Below are positions 45,956 through 57,730 of a DNA stretch of 64,000 bases, piece by piece. A program made the position numbers and the translations under genes. The notes under the pieces were generated by a model that saw only the letters and a program-made list of their open reading frames with translations, searched no databases and was not told where the DNA came from. Positions within the stretch are counted from its first letter, which is position 1; each line of letters begins with the position of its first letter. The stretch comes from Tenebrio molitor (taxonomy: Eukaryota; Arthropoda; Insecta; Coleoptera; Tenebrionidae), in NCBI RefSeq assembly GCF_963966145.1, contig NC_091051.1:13516001-13580000 (forward strand), read 5' to 3'.

Positions 45956-46854
45956 CAGTGAGTTTTTTTAAGACTGGCCATAGGGTTTTACATGCTAATT
46001 TTTCAACCCCCTGTTAACTTTTGTTCCGATAAAAATATTCAAACCATTTTTGGAACAAAGTTGGAAGATTTTTTAAACTATCGGATAGATTACGATTTAA
46101 TATCCCAAACTGTCGAAAAAGTTGTGAAAAATAGTTATTTTTATATTAAGTGCGTGAAGAGAGGGTTTTTTGTGCATGAAAAGGTCTTTTACGCCGAGAC
46201 GAAGGTCGAGGCAGTATAAGCCTTTGAATGCACAAAAACATCTTCACGCACGAAATATAAACAATATTTTTTCTATAATTGATTCAAAAAATTGAAATTA
46301 AAAATTCAAATTTTTGAAGGAACTCTGAAGTTTCAATGCAGTGACCATGTTGCTAGGTAACTAATAAAATACAGTGCGTGAAGTGAAACACAGAAATAGT
46401 CGTGTGCGTGAAATCGCATTTCACACACTGTTTTGTATGGTTTCTATGGTTTCGATCTTACTAACAATGCAAAAAGAAATACACGTTAGAAAATGACCCA
46501 CTTCAGGCACCGATAACTATGCGTGAATTTCAATTTTTTGAATCAATAATAGAAAAATATTTTTTAGGGCGCCGAAATAATAGTACGTCGAGCGGCCGCC
46601 ACAGTAGCGCCATTGTCGGCTCAACCAGCACCTGACTATCTCCAATTTTGGACGCTTTCGGCGCGCTAAAAAATATTTTTTTCACAACTTTTTCGACAGT
46701 TTGGGATATTGAATTGTAATCTATCCGATAGTTTAAAAAATGTTCCAACTTTGATCCAAAAATGGTTTGAATATTTTCATGGGAACAAAACTTAACAGGG
46801 GGTTGAAAAATTAGCATGTAAAACCCTATGGCCAGTCTTAAAAAAAACTCACTG
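45956..46854. mobile_element. Tc1/mariner-like element with about 180-bp terminal repeats, 899 bp
   Basis: Ends CAGTGAGTTTTTTTAAGACTGG, inverted, with TA at 45954-45955 and 46855-46856. The arms stay complementary for about 180 bp (GGCCATAGGGTTTTACATGC, CCCCCTGTTAA, ATCTATCCGATAGTTTAAA), ending in AAAGTTGTGAAAAA. The middle (about 46124-46555) is a palindrome-rich block that recurs almost unchanged at 60036-60470. A short segment at 46560-46670 (GGGCGCC...GCGCGCTA) is GC-richer and absent from the other locus. No transposase frame. Confidence 0.75.
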
Positions 46855-47019
46855 TATATTACATATCTATATTAAAGCCAAACTGAGGGAGATAAAGGAA
46901 CAATGTGTGTATACAGGGTGATTTATAATAGATGTAAAAAACTTTGACATCGTGTTTACGAAGTCATTTTAAGAAAAAAATGTTATAGGAATATAGATCC
47001 TATTTTGTTTATTTACAGA

Positions 47020-47205
47020 ACTAATCAGATTTAATAATCTTTTGGCCATAGCAAAATAACTTTTTGAAGGATACATAAAGATTCCGACAATAATTGCTCT
47101 CTTTGATAATGATACTATCCACATTGAAAACGAACGCATACTTAATAATAAGTGATTATTTTTCAAACTTCATTCAAAGAAATGTTAACGGTTATTTAAC
47201 TAAAA
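47020..47205 (-). pseudogene. UGT exon 1 remnant
   Basis: Minus-strand sequence closely resembles the first exon and 5' flank of UGT copy B. It has a diverged signal peptide, IVGIFMYPSKSYFAMAKRLL (against IVGIFVYPSKSHFTMAERLL) and the upstream AAYGGTTATTTAACTAAA. The catalytic His is Tyr here. No downstream UGT exon follows before unrelated repeats, so this is the relic of a third tandem UGT. Confidence 0.8.
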
Positions 47206-47643
47206 CGCATGTTTTGTATTGTTTTTTTGTGTTTGTATAATTTAGTTTGCATTTTTATCTATACCTCACTCCACACAGAAAATTTTCAAAATTTAAATAA
47301 TAACTATGCATGAGTCGTATGACGTATGACTAAGCACCTTACGGGAAACAGAAGATATGACAAATGAGTTATCCCAAGCGACAAATAAAGTCCGGCTTAA
47401 ATCAACAAACAGAAAACAAAAATAATGACAAATCTAGTGATATTTACTTTGAAATAATATTTCCAGATGAAAATTTCTGGAAAGAAAAAATGAAGGAGCA
47501 ATAACTATCAATATTTCTTTATAAGTGAAGTTTTCCAAAAATAATTAATCTGAAATATAAAAAAAAAACAATTGAAGTCTTGAGGAACTACTTATCTACT
47601 GAGTAGTATTTTGTACACTTATACTTATTGCTATCAGTTTATA

Positions 47644-47982
47644 CAGGGTATAACAAAAATAAGTGCATTTATTTTAATTGGTAATAATACTCATCAATCA
47701 CAACAACTTTTCTAAATAAAATTTCTTCGAATTTACAAAACTGAATTGCCAGTTAGTTGTCCTCTCTTTATTTTGACGTGACGTTCACGTTGAATGCAAT
47801 TTTATAAATCTGAACAGGAATCATGAATGATGAATAAAAAGGTCTCACTTTCGTTTGTTTTTTTTACCTCCTTGTTTTATTTCTTTATTAAATGTAGGGA
47901 AAAAAATTATTTACAAAAGTTGTTGTAATTGATGAGTACTATTACCAGTTAAAATAAATGCACTTATTTTTGTTAAACCCTA
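47644..47982. mobile_element. TA-flanked MITE with about 85-bp arms, 339 bp
   Basis: The left end CAGGGTATAACAAAAATAAG and the right end (complement of TAGGGTTTAACAAAAATAAG) continue as near-perfect inverted arms through TGCATTTATTTTAAYTGGTA. TA flanks at 47642-47643 and 47983-47984. Non-coding. Confidence 0.7.
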
Positions 47983-48270
47983 TATTTATGTATTGTATAC
48001 TTAAGAATTAAATTTATAAATATTTATGTAGGTACTGTTTAATTTTTGAATTTAAGTGAATTAAAGTTGAATTTTTGTATCATTTATCTTGAATCTATTT
48101 TTTTTTCAAATTCATTATAGATTTCATAGAGATTTCGCTAAACTTGGTTTTTGTTTTACAATGTAGTTTCGAAGCATTTTTCCGCCTATTCTCAATGTTG
48201 AAGCATGCGTCGAAAGCGTTCTGCCTGGAAATTAGGCAATATGTGTATGAACTGAGGAAAAGTGGCTGCT

Positions 48271-48440
48271 CTAATTCGAAAATTTAATAGCTGGAAACTT
48301 GCGAATTTCGTTAAAATCATACAAAACTTCTTCGAGAGCATGATCTTCGAATTTGAGTTCCTGCCCGTGGTTCACAACCACCAGACAATGTCGAGTCATT
48401 TGCAATTTGGTGAAAAAAATGTCGATTAAGAAATCAACGA
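48271..48440 (-). CDS. Unrecognised coding-like exon or relic
   Basis: A minus-strand frame with coding-like composition: DFLIDIFFTKLQMTRHCLVV, then VNHGQELKFEDHALEEVLYD and FNEIRKFPAIKFSN before a stop. It is preceded by an AT-rich stretch without a clear start. It does not match UGT exons. It may be the last exon of an unidentified gene or a pseudogene fragment. Confidence 0.3.
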
Positions 48441-48684
48441 TTGGCGATATGTTTTATGTATAATACTAATAATAATCGATGAAACAAATTGACTCACAAG
48501 TTGTGGGAACAAAGTCTTCACGGTATTGAGAAAGAAATTCCAAGTGGATTGCCTATGATTTTATATTTGTGTCCGAATTAATGTTACAAACTTAAAATCA
48601 TCCCTGAGTTTATTAATACATATTGCTATAATTACCAAGAAGATTTTTAAGATCGAAAGGTTAGATAAACTGTCCGCTTAAACC

Positions 48685-50505
48685 TTAAAAATATACATTT
48701 CTCACATACCTACCACAATATATTAATCGTCTAAATACTGTATAGAGCAAAATTATTACGTAACAGAAGAAAAAAAATCCAAAGATGAAGATGAGTCCAA
48801 CATCGATCAAATAATATTGATACCAAGGTAAATCAGCTGCTGGACTCCGTATATGAGGCGCCGCTTTATGTCTTAGCACGTACTCTATCCAGTAGACTGC
48901 AGTGTCAAGAGGTGACATGGGTCGGTCTTTAAAAACACGAGAAATTCGTTTGGTATTTTGTTTATAACTGCAATATAATAAAGGACAGTCAACAATTGAT
49001 GGATCACTTATCAAGAGCTACTTACGTTGGATCCTCTAGTATTTTTTTGGTTACTGTCAAAATGGTGTTCTTGTTTATGTCATCGTAAACAAGTTTTACA
49101 GCCACACCCATCTTCTCAGCATTGCGAATATTCTTCTCTTGATCGGCGAAAAAAGGAATACCTAAACGAGGAACATTGCAATAGATAGCTTCTTGGGCAC
49201 CTAATAGACCTCCATGCGAAATAAATAATTTAATATTTGGATGACCTAGAATATTTTAATGAATTAAGAATATTCCTCTTGTTGTATTTTGTACATAAAA
49301 TATCTAGTTGTGGCATCCACTTTTCGAAATGAATATTGTCAGGTACCGATAAAGTTTTGGGAAGTTTTTCTACGTCAGCTTTCCATAGTATCTTGTACGG
49401 TAACTCTGCAAAAGCATCAAACATTGCCTGAAGTTTTTCCACATCGAAAGTTTCTGTCATTATCATCGACCCCATCGATAAATAAATTATACCTTTCTTC
49501 TCGGTGGTAACCAAAGCTTCGAAATACTGAAATTAGATTACAAAATGAGCAATATTTTTATGATATCACAAGTACTCAACCTCTGACAGTGGTTTAGGAT
49601 CTCGTATGTGAAGTCCTCCAATTTCCAAAAAGTTTATTACGGCTGGTCTGACATCATTCATACTAAAATGACTGTTGACTAAAAGAAGACTTGTTCTTTT
49701 AGTTAAACTTTCTAAACTAGGAAGACTTGTTCCAAAAAATTCTCTTGCTACCTCGTTGGATTTCTTCGAGCCCAGAAAATAATATCTTGTAAAACACTTT
49801 TTCTCAGATATTTATTTAATAGAATTTAATTGTACTTACAAAAACTTGCATTTAAATAACAAAATCGTATTTTCAATCCTCTCGTTAAAATTCATATTGG
49901 AAGATGACCACGAGAAATAATTTGGGATGTAAGACGGGTTGTCGGAACTTCCAATTCTGTCATTAGCCCAGGGTAAATTTATACTGGTGACGAGGGAAAC
50001 TAATGATGCATTAAAGATTTCAGTAAAACCTACCATGCAATCAGAACCAAAAATATGAGTAATTATTAGATCGTACTTTTTTTGGGACTGTCTTATATTC
50101 TGTAGGACAGGGTTGTCCAGGATTTTTTGGCATGCGTCAGTTCCAGCTGTTCGCATCATATAATATATAATTTCAGAAGTTGAATAATCTTTAAAATAAT
50201 TTATAGACAGATTATTTGCGAAAGTGGGTAAAGTTCCTTTCACACTCAGTTGATTGTATCTAAAAACGCAATTGTAGCGACATTAAATCACTTATGTACT
50301 TTGTTTACCTGGGAGGTGCTTCTTCAGATGGAAAATGTGTTACTACGTCAATGTAATGTCCTTTCTCTGCAAGTCGTTTTAATAATCTTTCGGCCATAGT
50401 GAAATGACTTTTTGAAGGATACACAAAGATTCCAACAATATTTTCTCCCTTGGATAATGATACTAGATAACTTAAAAACGTTGCTAGTAGTATTAAAGAA
50501 CGCAT
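48685..50505 (-). CDS. UDP-glycosyltransferase (UGT), copy B
   Basis: Six exons (50505-50309, 50259-49840, 49785-49581, 49526-49295, 49245-49026, 48967-48685) close to 518 residues. Exon lengths are 197, 420, 205, 232, 220 and 283, nearly those of copy A, which proves tandem duplication. It has a signal peptide (MRSLILLATFLSYLVSLSKG), His34 in YPSKSHFTMAERL, the UGT signature from about residue 349 (LDILCHPNIKLFISHGG, VPRLGIPFFADQEKN) and a C-terminal helix (LIFIFGFFFFCYVIILLY). The tail is longer than that of copy A and ends with aromatic and basic residues (GRYVRNVYF). Acceptor specificity probably differs, since the N-terminal halves diverge most. The exon 3 acceptor (TTACAAG) has a weak pyrimidine tract but keeps phase. 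Confidence 0.95.
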
Positions 50506-51611
50506 AATTATAAATGATTATTGTTCTTCAAACTACAGTTGAAACAAATATTGACGGTTTAACTAAATACTGCGTCTGGACTTGCGTAAGCATTTTTTAG
50601 TTTACATATTTATCTATGTTAAACACATTCAGTTTAAATAATAATTGTGTATGACCAAGGCGGTCTCTATTTTATCAGGCCAGGACACTGGCTGTGTTGC
50701 CAAATTTCTTAGTGGGCCATTCCACAGTATCCTGAGTTTCAAAAATATTGGCACTCCATAGAAAGGCGATTCATTCAAAAATGTTGCGTACCCAATTGCA
50801 AGTCAGATTGTGCTTCAAGCAAGTCTTCCTACGTTACCGTTTTCAAATTCCCATCGAAGAAGATTAGAATGCATGAATAAACTGGCGCGTTAAGAGTCCG
50901 TCACAGCTCCCAAATTCGCATTTTGCAATTTACGTCGTTATTACTCAATCAAAGTAAAAATTGTTTTAACAAAAAAGGTATTAAAAAATGACGTCCATTT
51001 GGCAAAGTACTTTTTTTTGGTGTAGTACAAAAAAAAGGATTTTTTCTTTAGAAGTAATTATTTTTAAATAAAATTACTAACTTTGCTAAATGTATTAATT
51101 ATTTTTAGGAATTTTCAGTGCCATACAAAATGATTTATCTCTACATTATTAGAGAAAAATGACAAATGCTATTCGTACGAATTTTTTTGCGTATAGTGCT
51201 GCCCCTGTAGCACTTGCGTCGTGCAAGTGCACTATCGAAGTTCGGATACAAACCGTTTTAAGGAAGCGACGTCTAGAGGGTAGTTCGGGTAGTTTCATGT
51301 ATTTTGACTTGGACACGTGTTTTGAACGTGCATGCTGTAAAATTGGAGCTGGAGGGCCGACATCTGATACTGTTTCAATGGATAACAGAAATACAGAGTA
51401 CGAGAATGGCAATTTTCGCCAGGCTACCTATTAGTATAGAACTTGATTGGAATCTTTGATTGAATTTGCTGAATTAAGTGCAATTTGTCACTTATCAGTT
51501 TATTACTTTAATAATTAGTTTTAATGTTTCATAATAATAATAATTATTATTATGTAACAAAATAATACACTGATAATTTTTTAAAATATTAATTAGGAGT
51601 AATTAACATTA
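50506..51611. other. UGT-B upstream DNA with short relics
   Basis: Gene-free apart from a THAP-like relic at 50779-50877. An ORF at 51159-51434 (with an overlapping one on the other strand) lacks recognisable domains. Confidence 0.4.
50779..50877 (+). pseudogene. THAP zinc-finger relic
   Basis: The frame reads KCCVPNCKSDCASSKSSYVT, then VFKFPSKKIRMHE and a stop. The CxxxC start followed by FKFP is the hallmark of the first part of a THAP (C2CH) DNA-binding domain; the distal Cys-His half is missing. It could derive from a P-like transposon or a THAP gene. Confidence 0.5.
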
Positions 51612-52218
51612 GGGGCCGGTTTTTCAATCGATGATAAACATTCTGATCAGCTAATCATTAATTCTTGATTAATTTCAAATTAATCATGGATAGTGTTTTT
51701 CAAACCAAAATTCAATAATTACGATTAACTATACTAAATAATGTGAGAAGTCCCACGCCAAAAATATGAACTAATGGACATTTATGGTAACGACTTAAAA
51801 AATTTAAAGTAGGAACATACAAAACTTTATTTGACATTCACTTTTCTGTTGCAAATCGAAACTTTTATTAGCTCAAAATTTTTATTTTTAATGAAATTAC
51901 ACTGTCACATTTGACATGAGACTTCTTACATTATTTAGAATATAATTTTTGTTAAAAATGATTTCTTAGGTAAGTAAATGTATTAAACATGTAGGATTTA
52001 ATTTTGTAGTTTATTATTCTATGCTAATGGTTTTAGGTACTGTTCTAATCAAAAATTTTCAATAAATCGGCAATGTCACTTTTGACATTAATCATCAAAT
52101 TCCGATTAATTCATAGAACATCGTATGATTAGGTTAATCAAGAATAAACATGAACTTTTTTTTTAATCAGGTTGAAAAACGGTAATCAAAAATTAATCAA
52201 CAATTGAAAAACCAGGCC
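51612..52218. mobile_element. PIF/Harbinger-like MITE, 607 bp
   Basis: The left end GGGGCCGGTTTTTCAATCG and the right end (complement of GGCCTGGTTTTTCAATTG) continue inside as GATTAA-rich inverted arms. A TTA trinucleotide flanks both sides (51609-51611, 52219-52221). The TTA duplication and GGSC...TTTTTCAAT ends suggest PIF/Harbinger. No coding capacity. Confidence 0.65.
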
Positions 52219-52221
52219 TTA

Positions 52222-52873
52222 GAGATAGATCTAAATTAGTGAGACGATCAAAATGTGGTTTCCCACGATAGGATTTTGGGAAAAACCTAATATAATCATA
52301 AACTACCTGAATGCTGTAAATAGAACGCCAGACGGGCAGACAATAAGACACGCAGATAGACAGTTGTATTATGTAAATTTTAAAAATCAGACAGGATATT
52401 GTTAAAATTGGTAGCCTGTGAGCAATGCACCCTTTGACTTCAGACTTTGCTCTGTGCCTGCGCCACACCCTCAATCTAGGACCCCAAATCTTGGCTCCAA
52501 TTTTATATTTAGATATTCTTACCACAATAATTTTATAGAAGGTTAGAGCCAATTGCTCTATTGTAGGAAAAAAAATGTGAAAACCCAAAGTGGCGGCAAT
52601 TTGAGAAGGTGTAAAAGAAATCGGCCACTTGGACATCTGGACGTCGGCTTCTTTGCATTTTTGACCTATTTTTAGAAGTACCTAGACATCCAAAACAGAG
52701 ATGAATGTAAATGTGTTTGCCACATTGGCTACTAAAATATAAATATGGTGCAACTGCAATTTTAAGTTAGTCTTTCTGCTGACCTAGCTGCCTCCACTAG
52801 TTTAGATAGTATTTTTCAAAGTGTTGAGTGAGTTTTTAGTTGTTCGCTGTTTTTTAATTTGCGTGTTTCAACA
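52222..52873. other. 5' flank of the Mutator/YqaJ gene
   Basis: Contains a minus-strand ORF (52636 down to about 52193; SKWPISFTPSQIAATLGF...) with no recognised domain that runs into the MITE. Any promoter of the downstream gene should be here; no TATA box is evident. Confidence 0.35.
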
Positions 52874-55824
52874 ATGGGGAATCGAAAGAATTATAAAAAA
52901 AGTCCATATACATCATCCCGTCGTCGTAATCGTAGAATAGCTCAACTGAACAGGTAAGAAATATTAGAAACCAATTACTCATTTTTTTTTATTTGGTATT
53001 ACTTTAAATATTAGGTAAATTCGGTTGAAAAGACATGAAATATACATTCCGGATACCTTTTCAGATTTAAACGTACATTGACCATTGAACCTGTCCATGA
53101 ATTAGAAAATGAAGAACCTTTATTATTTGCTGATTCTGATATTGTGAGCACAAATCATTCCAATGATTTGAACACTCCAGATGAAAGCAATAACGCTGAG
53201 TATGTTTCCCTTTTTCTTTTATTTTTGCAAAATAATAAAATGAGTTCCATGTAGGACACATCATCCAGAAGAACCTCATTGCAGTTCAACGCAATTAATA
53301 GTTGCCAAATCTAAAAATGATAAAGATGATATTCCATCACAAAAGTTTATCATTGAAGGCAGACGTTTGGTAGCACTCGATTACTTTTTAGAGCAAATAT
53401 TATCTTGTAAAAGTCACGGGGCGTGTGACTGCAATATAACCGATATGATTGTTATTAAGGAAAATATAATTGGTTTAAAGAGCATAATAACTCTAAAATG
53501 TAAAATGTGTAACATTTTAATGGACATATCTACTGATTATAAAGATGGTACACAACTGAAAGTGAATAATGCAGCGGCTTTGGGAATAATATCATCTGGC
53601 ATCGGATATTCGACTGCTAATGAATTGATGTCCGTATTAAATGTACCTTTTATGGCCTATGGTACTTTTAACAGCTGTCAAGATAGTGTGGGCAATGCAA
53701 TTCATAAACTTTTTTGGAAACAAATAGAGCAAAATGGTAAAGAGGAAGCTAGATTGGCAAGAATACATGGAGAAGTCGATTCTGATGGAACACCTACAAT
53801 AACCGTAATTGCTGACGGGGCCTGGTCAAAGAGGTCATATAATGTTAACTATAACGCCTTATCGGGAGTTGTAAGTATTCATATTTTGGCGTCAATCATT
53901 GTTCAATTTATTTATATTTTTATATTGTTTCTCACTATTTAATTCTCATTTCACCTTTATTAATTTATGTTTCAGGCGTGCATAATTGGCAACAGGACAC
54001 GAAAAGTGCTGTTTTTAGCCGTGAGAAACAAATACTGCTGCGTTTGTGCTCGTGCTGAAAATAAAAATATCCAACCTATTGACCATAAATGTTTCAAAAA
54101 TTTTGGGGGGCCATCTACATCCATGGAATCGGATATAATAATAGAAGGTTTTAAAAGAAGTATCGAAATGCATGGTGTTAAATATATGAGACTAATTGGA
54201 GATGGTGACAGTAGTATTTCAAAAAAACTCTGTGAAATCCGTCCGTATGGTTCATGTTCCATGGTTGAAAAAATTGAATGTACCAATCATTTATTGAGAA
54301 ACTTTTCGAAACATCTTCGTGAACTCGCTACTAGAAAGAAGAGTAATTCAAAAAATTTGCCCGTCTCCCCTCAGTTACGAAAAATTGTAACAGCTCGGAG
54401 TTATCGACTAGTAGCAGCAGTGAAAAAAGCAGTTGAACATAGGAGCAAGGAGAATGGTTCTTTGAGAGAACAAATTACGTTGCTCATTAAAGACATGAAA
54501 AATGCTCCATCACATGTGTTTGGAGAGCATAAAGAATGTTCAGAGATAAAATATGTTAATTGTCAAAAAGAGGGTGAAACAAATTATATTGAAATTATGT
54601 CTACATGTGGCCTCTATGAAGATATTGAATTATGTTTCAAAAGGCTAATAGATAATGCTTTTAGTCTCATTTTAAATATGACAAATAATCTGGCAGAGCA
54701 ATATAATTCTATTGTTTGCAAATTTATAGGAGGAAAAAGAATAAACTTTTCTTTGAAAGGAGGATACCAAACTAGATGTGAAGCTGCAGCTGTATCTTTT
54801 AATAGTGGAGGTGACTATCATCGCTTAGTTCACAAAGAACTAATACAGAAAAGTCCACATGGTTCTACAAAAAAGTACATCGAGAAAATGAAAAAGAGGA
54901 AATCGTACTACGAAAAATCTAAGTTGTCACGAAAACAACTCTTTAAGCAAAAACCAGTAGCTCCACCAGATGAACATTATGGTACAGAAGCCACGCAGCT
55001 TTCAGCAGATATGTCTGAAGAGGAATACTGCGAACGATCAGAAAAATTTTTGGCTCGTTTGAAAAAAACCACGAAAGAAATTAGGCAAATAGAAGAGGAT
55101 ACGAGAGGGCAAGCAGGAAATCCTTTATGGTTTCAAGAACGTTCCAACCGCATAACTGCTTCGAATTTTAAAGTTATTTGCTCAATGCGAAAAACCACAT
55201 CATGCGTAAATACTGTTGCCAATCTGTTGTATGGTACATTTACAGGAAATTCTAATACTAGATACGGCAGAAGAAATGAAATGAGAGCAATTCAAGAATT
55301 TCAAAAAAAATTTGAAGATTTGAAAGTAGAAAGCTGTGGTTTTTTTATTGACAACGAAGATTTTATGCTTGGCGCCTCTCCGGATGGTTTAATAGGAAAT
55401 GACGCCATTATCGAAGTAAAATGTCCTGCAAAAGCTGCACATTTAACGCCACTGGATGCGATTAAACAAAAAATTATAACTTATATACAAGTAAAAAGTG
55501 ATGAGGAATTAATTTTAAAGAAGAACCATGCGTACTTTTATCAAATTCAAGGCCAGCTACACATTACAAAGAGAAAAAGTTTGTTATTTTGTTATTTGGA
55601 CGCCATTAGGAATATATGTTGAACAGGTAAAGTTAAATGAACTGCATCTTTTGTACTCAGTTAATAAAATATATTTTTAATTTCAGATAAAAAGAGATGA
55701 TGATTTTTGGGAAAAAAATATGGTCAACCAATTAAAAAATTTCTATTTGAAATGTCTTCTTCCTGAAATTATTGACCCCAGGAAATGTCGAGGAATGGAA
55801 ATACGAAACCCACCACGTGATTAA
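52874..55824 (+). pseudogene. Mutator-like transposase-domain / YqaJ nuclease gene, one-base frameshift
   Basis: Exons 52874-52953, 53065-53199, 53255-53870, 53976-55626 and 55687-55824 would encode about 872 residues. After a basic N-terminus (MGNRKNYKKSPYTSSRRNRR) comes a region like the Mutator-type domain of many insect proteins: LKCKMCNILMDISTDY, ITVIADGAWSKRSYN, CFKNFGGPSTSMESDIIIEG, RLIGDGDSSI, KIECTNHLLRN. A Lys-rich linker (about residues 570-640) leads to a YqaJ-like exonuclease domain with the PD-(D/E)xK core: RITASNFKVI, GRRNEMRAIQEF, LGASPDGLIG, then AIIEVKCP. Exon 4 is 1651 bp, one base more than the flanking phases allow. The frame shifts near the A-run at 55574-55578, giving an early stop at 55620-55622, although sequence beyond is still in the right coding order. 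The active-site part lies upstream of the break. Either a young pseudogene or a homopolymer error in the assembly. Host-domesticated versus mobile status is unknown. Confidence 0.8.
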
Positions 55825-56654
55825 TCACAATCTGTACGACCTAATCCTACCAAAAAAGCAATATTTATTGTTATATTGTAATAACTAATAATAAAGTTGT
55901 TACCCTCATAATCACTCGTTTACTTACAATGAAACGGATTGTAAAATGTCGTTCTATTGATCAAAATAGAAATTATGACTGACTAAAGTCAACAAGAAAT
56001 GAATATAGACCACTTACAGTTTACGACGGCAACACAATAGTCCAAAGATAAACACCTCCAGGTCACCCTAACGTAAAGACCACCGCCCAACCGCCCTTAT
56101 CCGAATTTATTTACCTGCTTTCAAATAGTTAATATTTGCTGTTTCTTTGTACCAAATTATGAATTATAAACTTGTGATCAAATTTTCTATTCGCAGTGGA
56201 AACACTAAACCAACTCTTTTCCAGGACCGGTTTCAGTCGCATGTAATGCTCTAAAATTACATTTTACAACAATAAAAAAAACATGCAGGATATTGATAAT
56301 ATTTTCGCTGTTTTTTGATAAACAGAGTCGCCGTCAACTTACTGGTCATAAAAAAAAAAACACTTCTTTATTTATGTTATACTTGTAATCTCTGCTTGTA
56401 TTATAAAATACGTGTTCAGTTGAAAAGTTCATCAAATTGGCCTTGATTTTTGTCGCTATTTTTGTCTAACCAACTTAATTTATGTTGTTGTCTTTTAAAA
56501 AATTAAGTCAAAGCCAACTTGAACATTTTAATTACTTTATTACAACAGTATTATATTGCAACAAGTCTTTTGGTTTTGTATTACTTTTTTTTGGTCTATG
56601 CTTATTAAATTTCTTAAGAAATAAATGTATTTATTTTGGTAGAAAATTAGCGTA
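55825..56654. other. Gene-free 3' flank
   Basis: AT-rich; AATAAA-like AATAAAG at about 55891 may serve the upstream gene. No other feature seen. ORF 56482-56715 overlaps the next repeat and has no domain. Confidence 0.4.
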
Positions 56655-57005
56655 CTATTGCGGGCAAAAAAAGTGGGACATCAACGTCATTGTCTTGACT
56701 TTTAATGTGAAATAACCCTTACCTGATTCTAACCCTACTTTGAATCGATTGACGTTGTGATTATGTATTGTACGTTGTAGGGAGCGATTGTAAGTAAGCA
56801 CGTAGTGAATATTTATTTAATGCAAAGTTCCAATCAAAATCTACCTTTATAAAAAGAAGAGGGCATTTGGAAAATAGGAGGATAAAATATATTTTTAAAC
56901 TGTCAGCTGGAATAGTGTCAAAAAAAATGACAATAAAGCTTGAACTACATCGAATTTTTCAAAACTGACAGAAATTTGATGTCCCACTTTTTTTGCCCGC
57001 AATAG
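56655..57005. mobile_element. TA-flanked MITE, 351 bp
   Basis: Both ends read CTATTGCGGGCAAAAAAAGT followed by GGGACATCAA, inverted and perfect over about 30 bp. TA at 56653-56654 and 57006-57007. The near-perfect ends suggest fairly recent activity. Non-coding. Confidence 0.8.
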
Positions 57006-57007
57006 TA

Positions 57008-57495
57008 CCTATCAATTTAATGATGTCACGATAACTTTTATTAAAGGTTCGTAACACAGCTATATACTCGTAGGCGCTGAAGGTTCTAGGTTCCTGTACT
57101 AAGTCAGTAGACTTACGCAGCTGACATCTCTGTCTAACATATTTCCGTTTCAACATTATAATCCCGCCTCCTTGCTACCTCACCCCTGCCCCCACTTTTG
57201 CAGTAGATGGTACCCAACGTGCTGTGACGGGCCCTTAAGAAGACTGGTACCGAGAGGAAGCGACTCACTGCGACTGTAAAATCACTTTCGGAACATGATG
57301 TTTATTTTGAAGACAATACATCTTTGGAGATTTTGGATGACGTTGAAATTAATAATAGCAATGCGAGTGACTTAATTATTATTAAATTAAGTTAAATTGC
57401 GGAGGCAAACCTTTTACGCAATTTTTTGTTTAAGCAATTAAGAAGTAAAATTTAATTAATCAGTATTGTCGGATGAACTAAAGCGGAGGCTGGTA
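57008..57495. other. Spacer before the transposon nest
   Basis: A coding-like frame near 57233-57394 (KKTGTERKRLTATV, SLSEHDVYFEDNTSLEIL) ends at a stop and has no clear start. It could be the tail of an unidentified gene or element. Nothing else supported. Confidence 0.35.
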
Positions 57496-57730
57496 TAGTC
57501 CAATTTTTACCCTTTTGCGATGACGTCATTATCTAGTAACTTTACGTATATGTTTGAGCTAGATCAGAAACAAATTTAAATTGATCATAAATCATGACCA
57601 ACTTCATTAAACTATGTTATGGCCATTCCAATTCCATTAAAATGGGCTTCGTATGAAGTATGTCATGGATAGTCATGGCCAACTTCATCTAGCTTCCGCT
57701 GCGCTCCATACGGCCGTCCCAATAAGGGTC

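Noticed and set aside
51149..51434. Overlapping plus and minus ORFs of about 90 codons
   Set aside because: No recognisable motif on either strand; left undescribed as a gene.
56482..56715. 77-codon plus-strand ORF
   Set aside because: Its end overlaps the terminal repeat of a MITE, and the rest is AT-rich without a domain.
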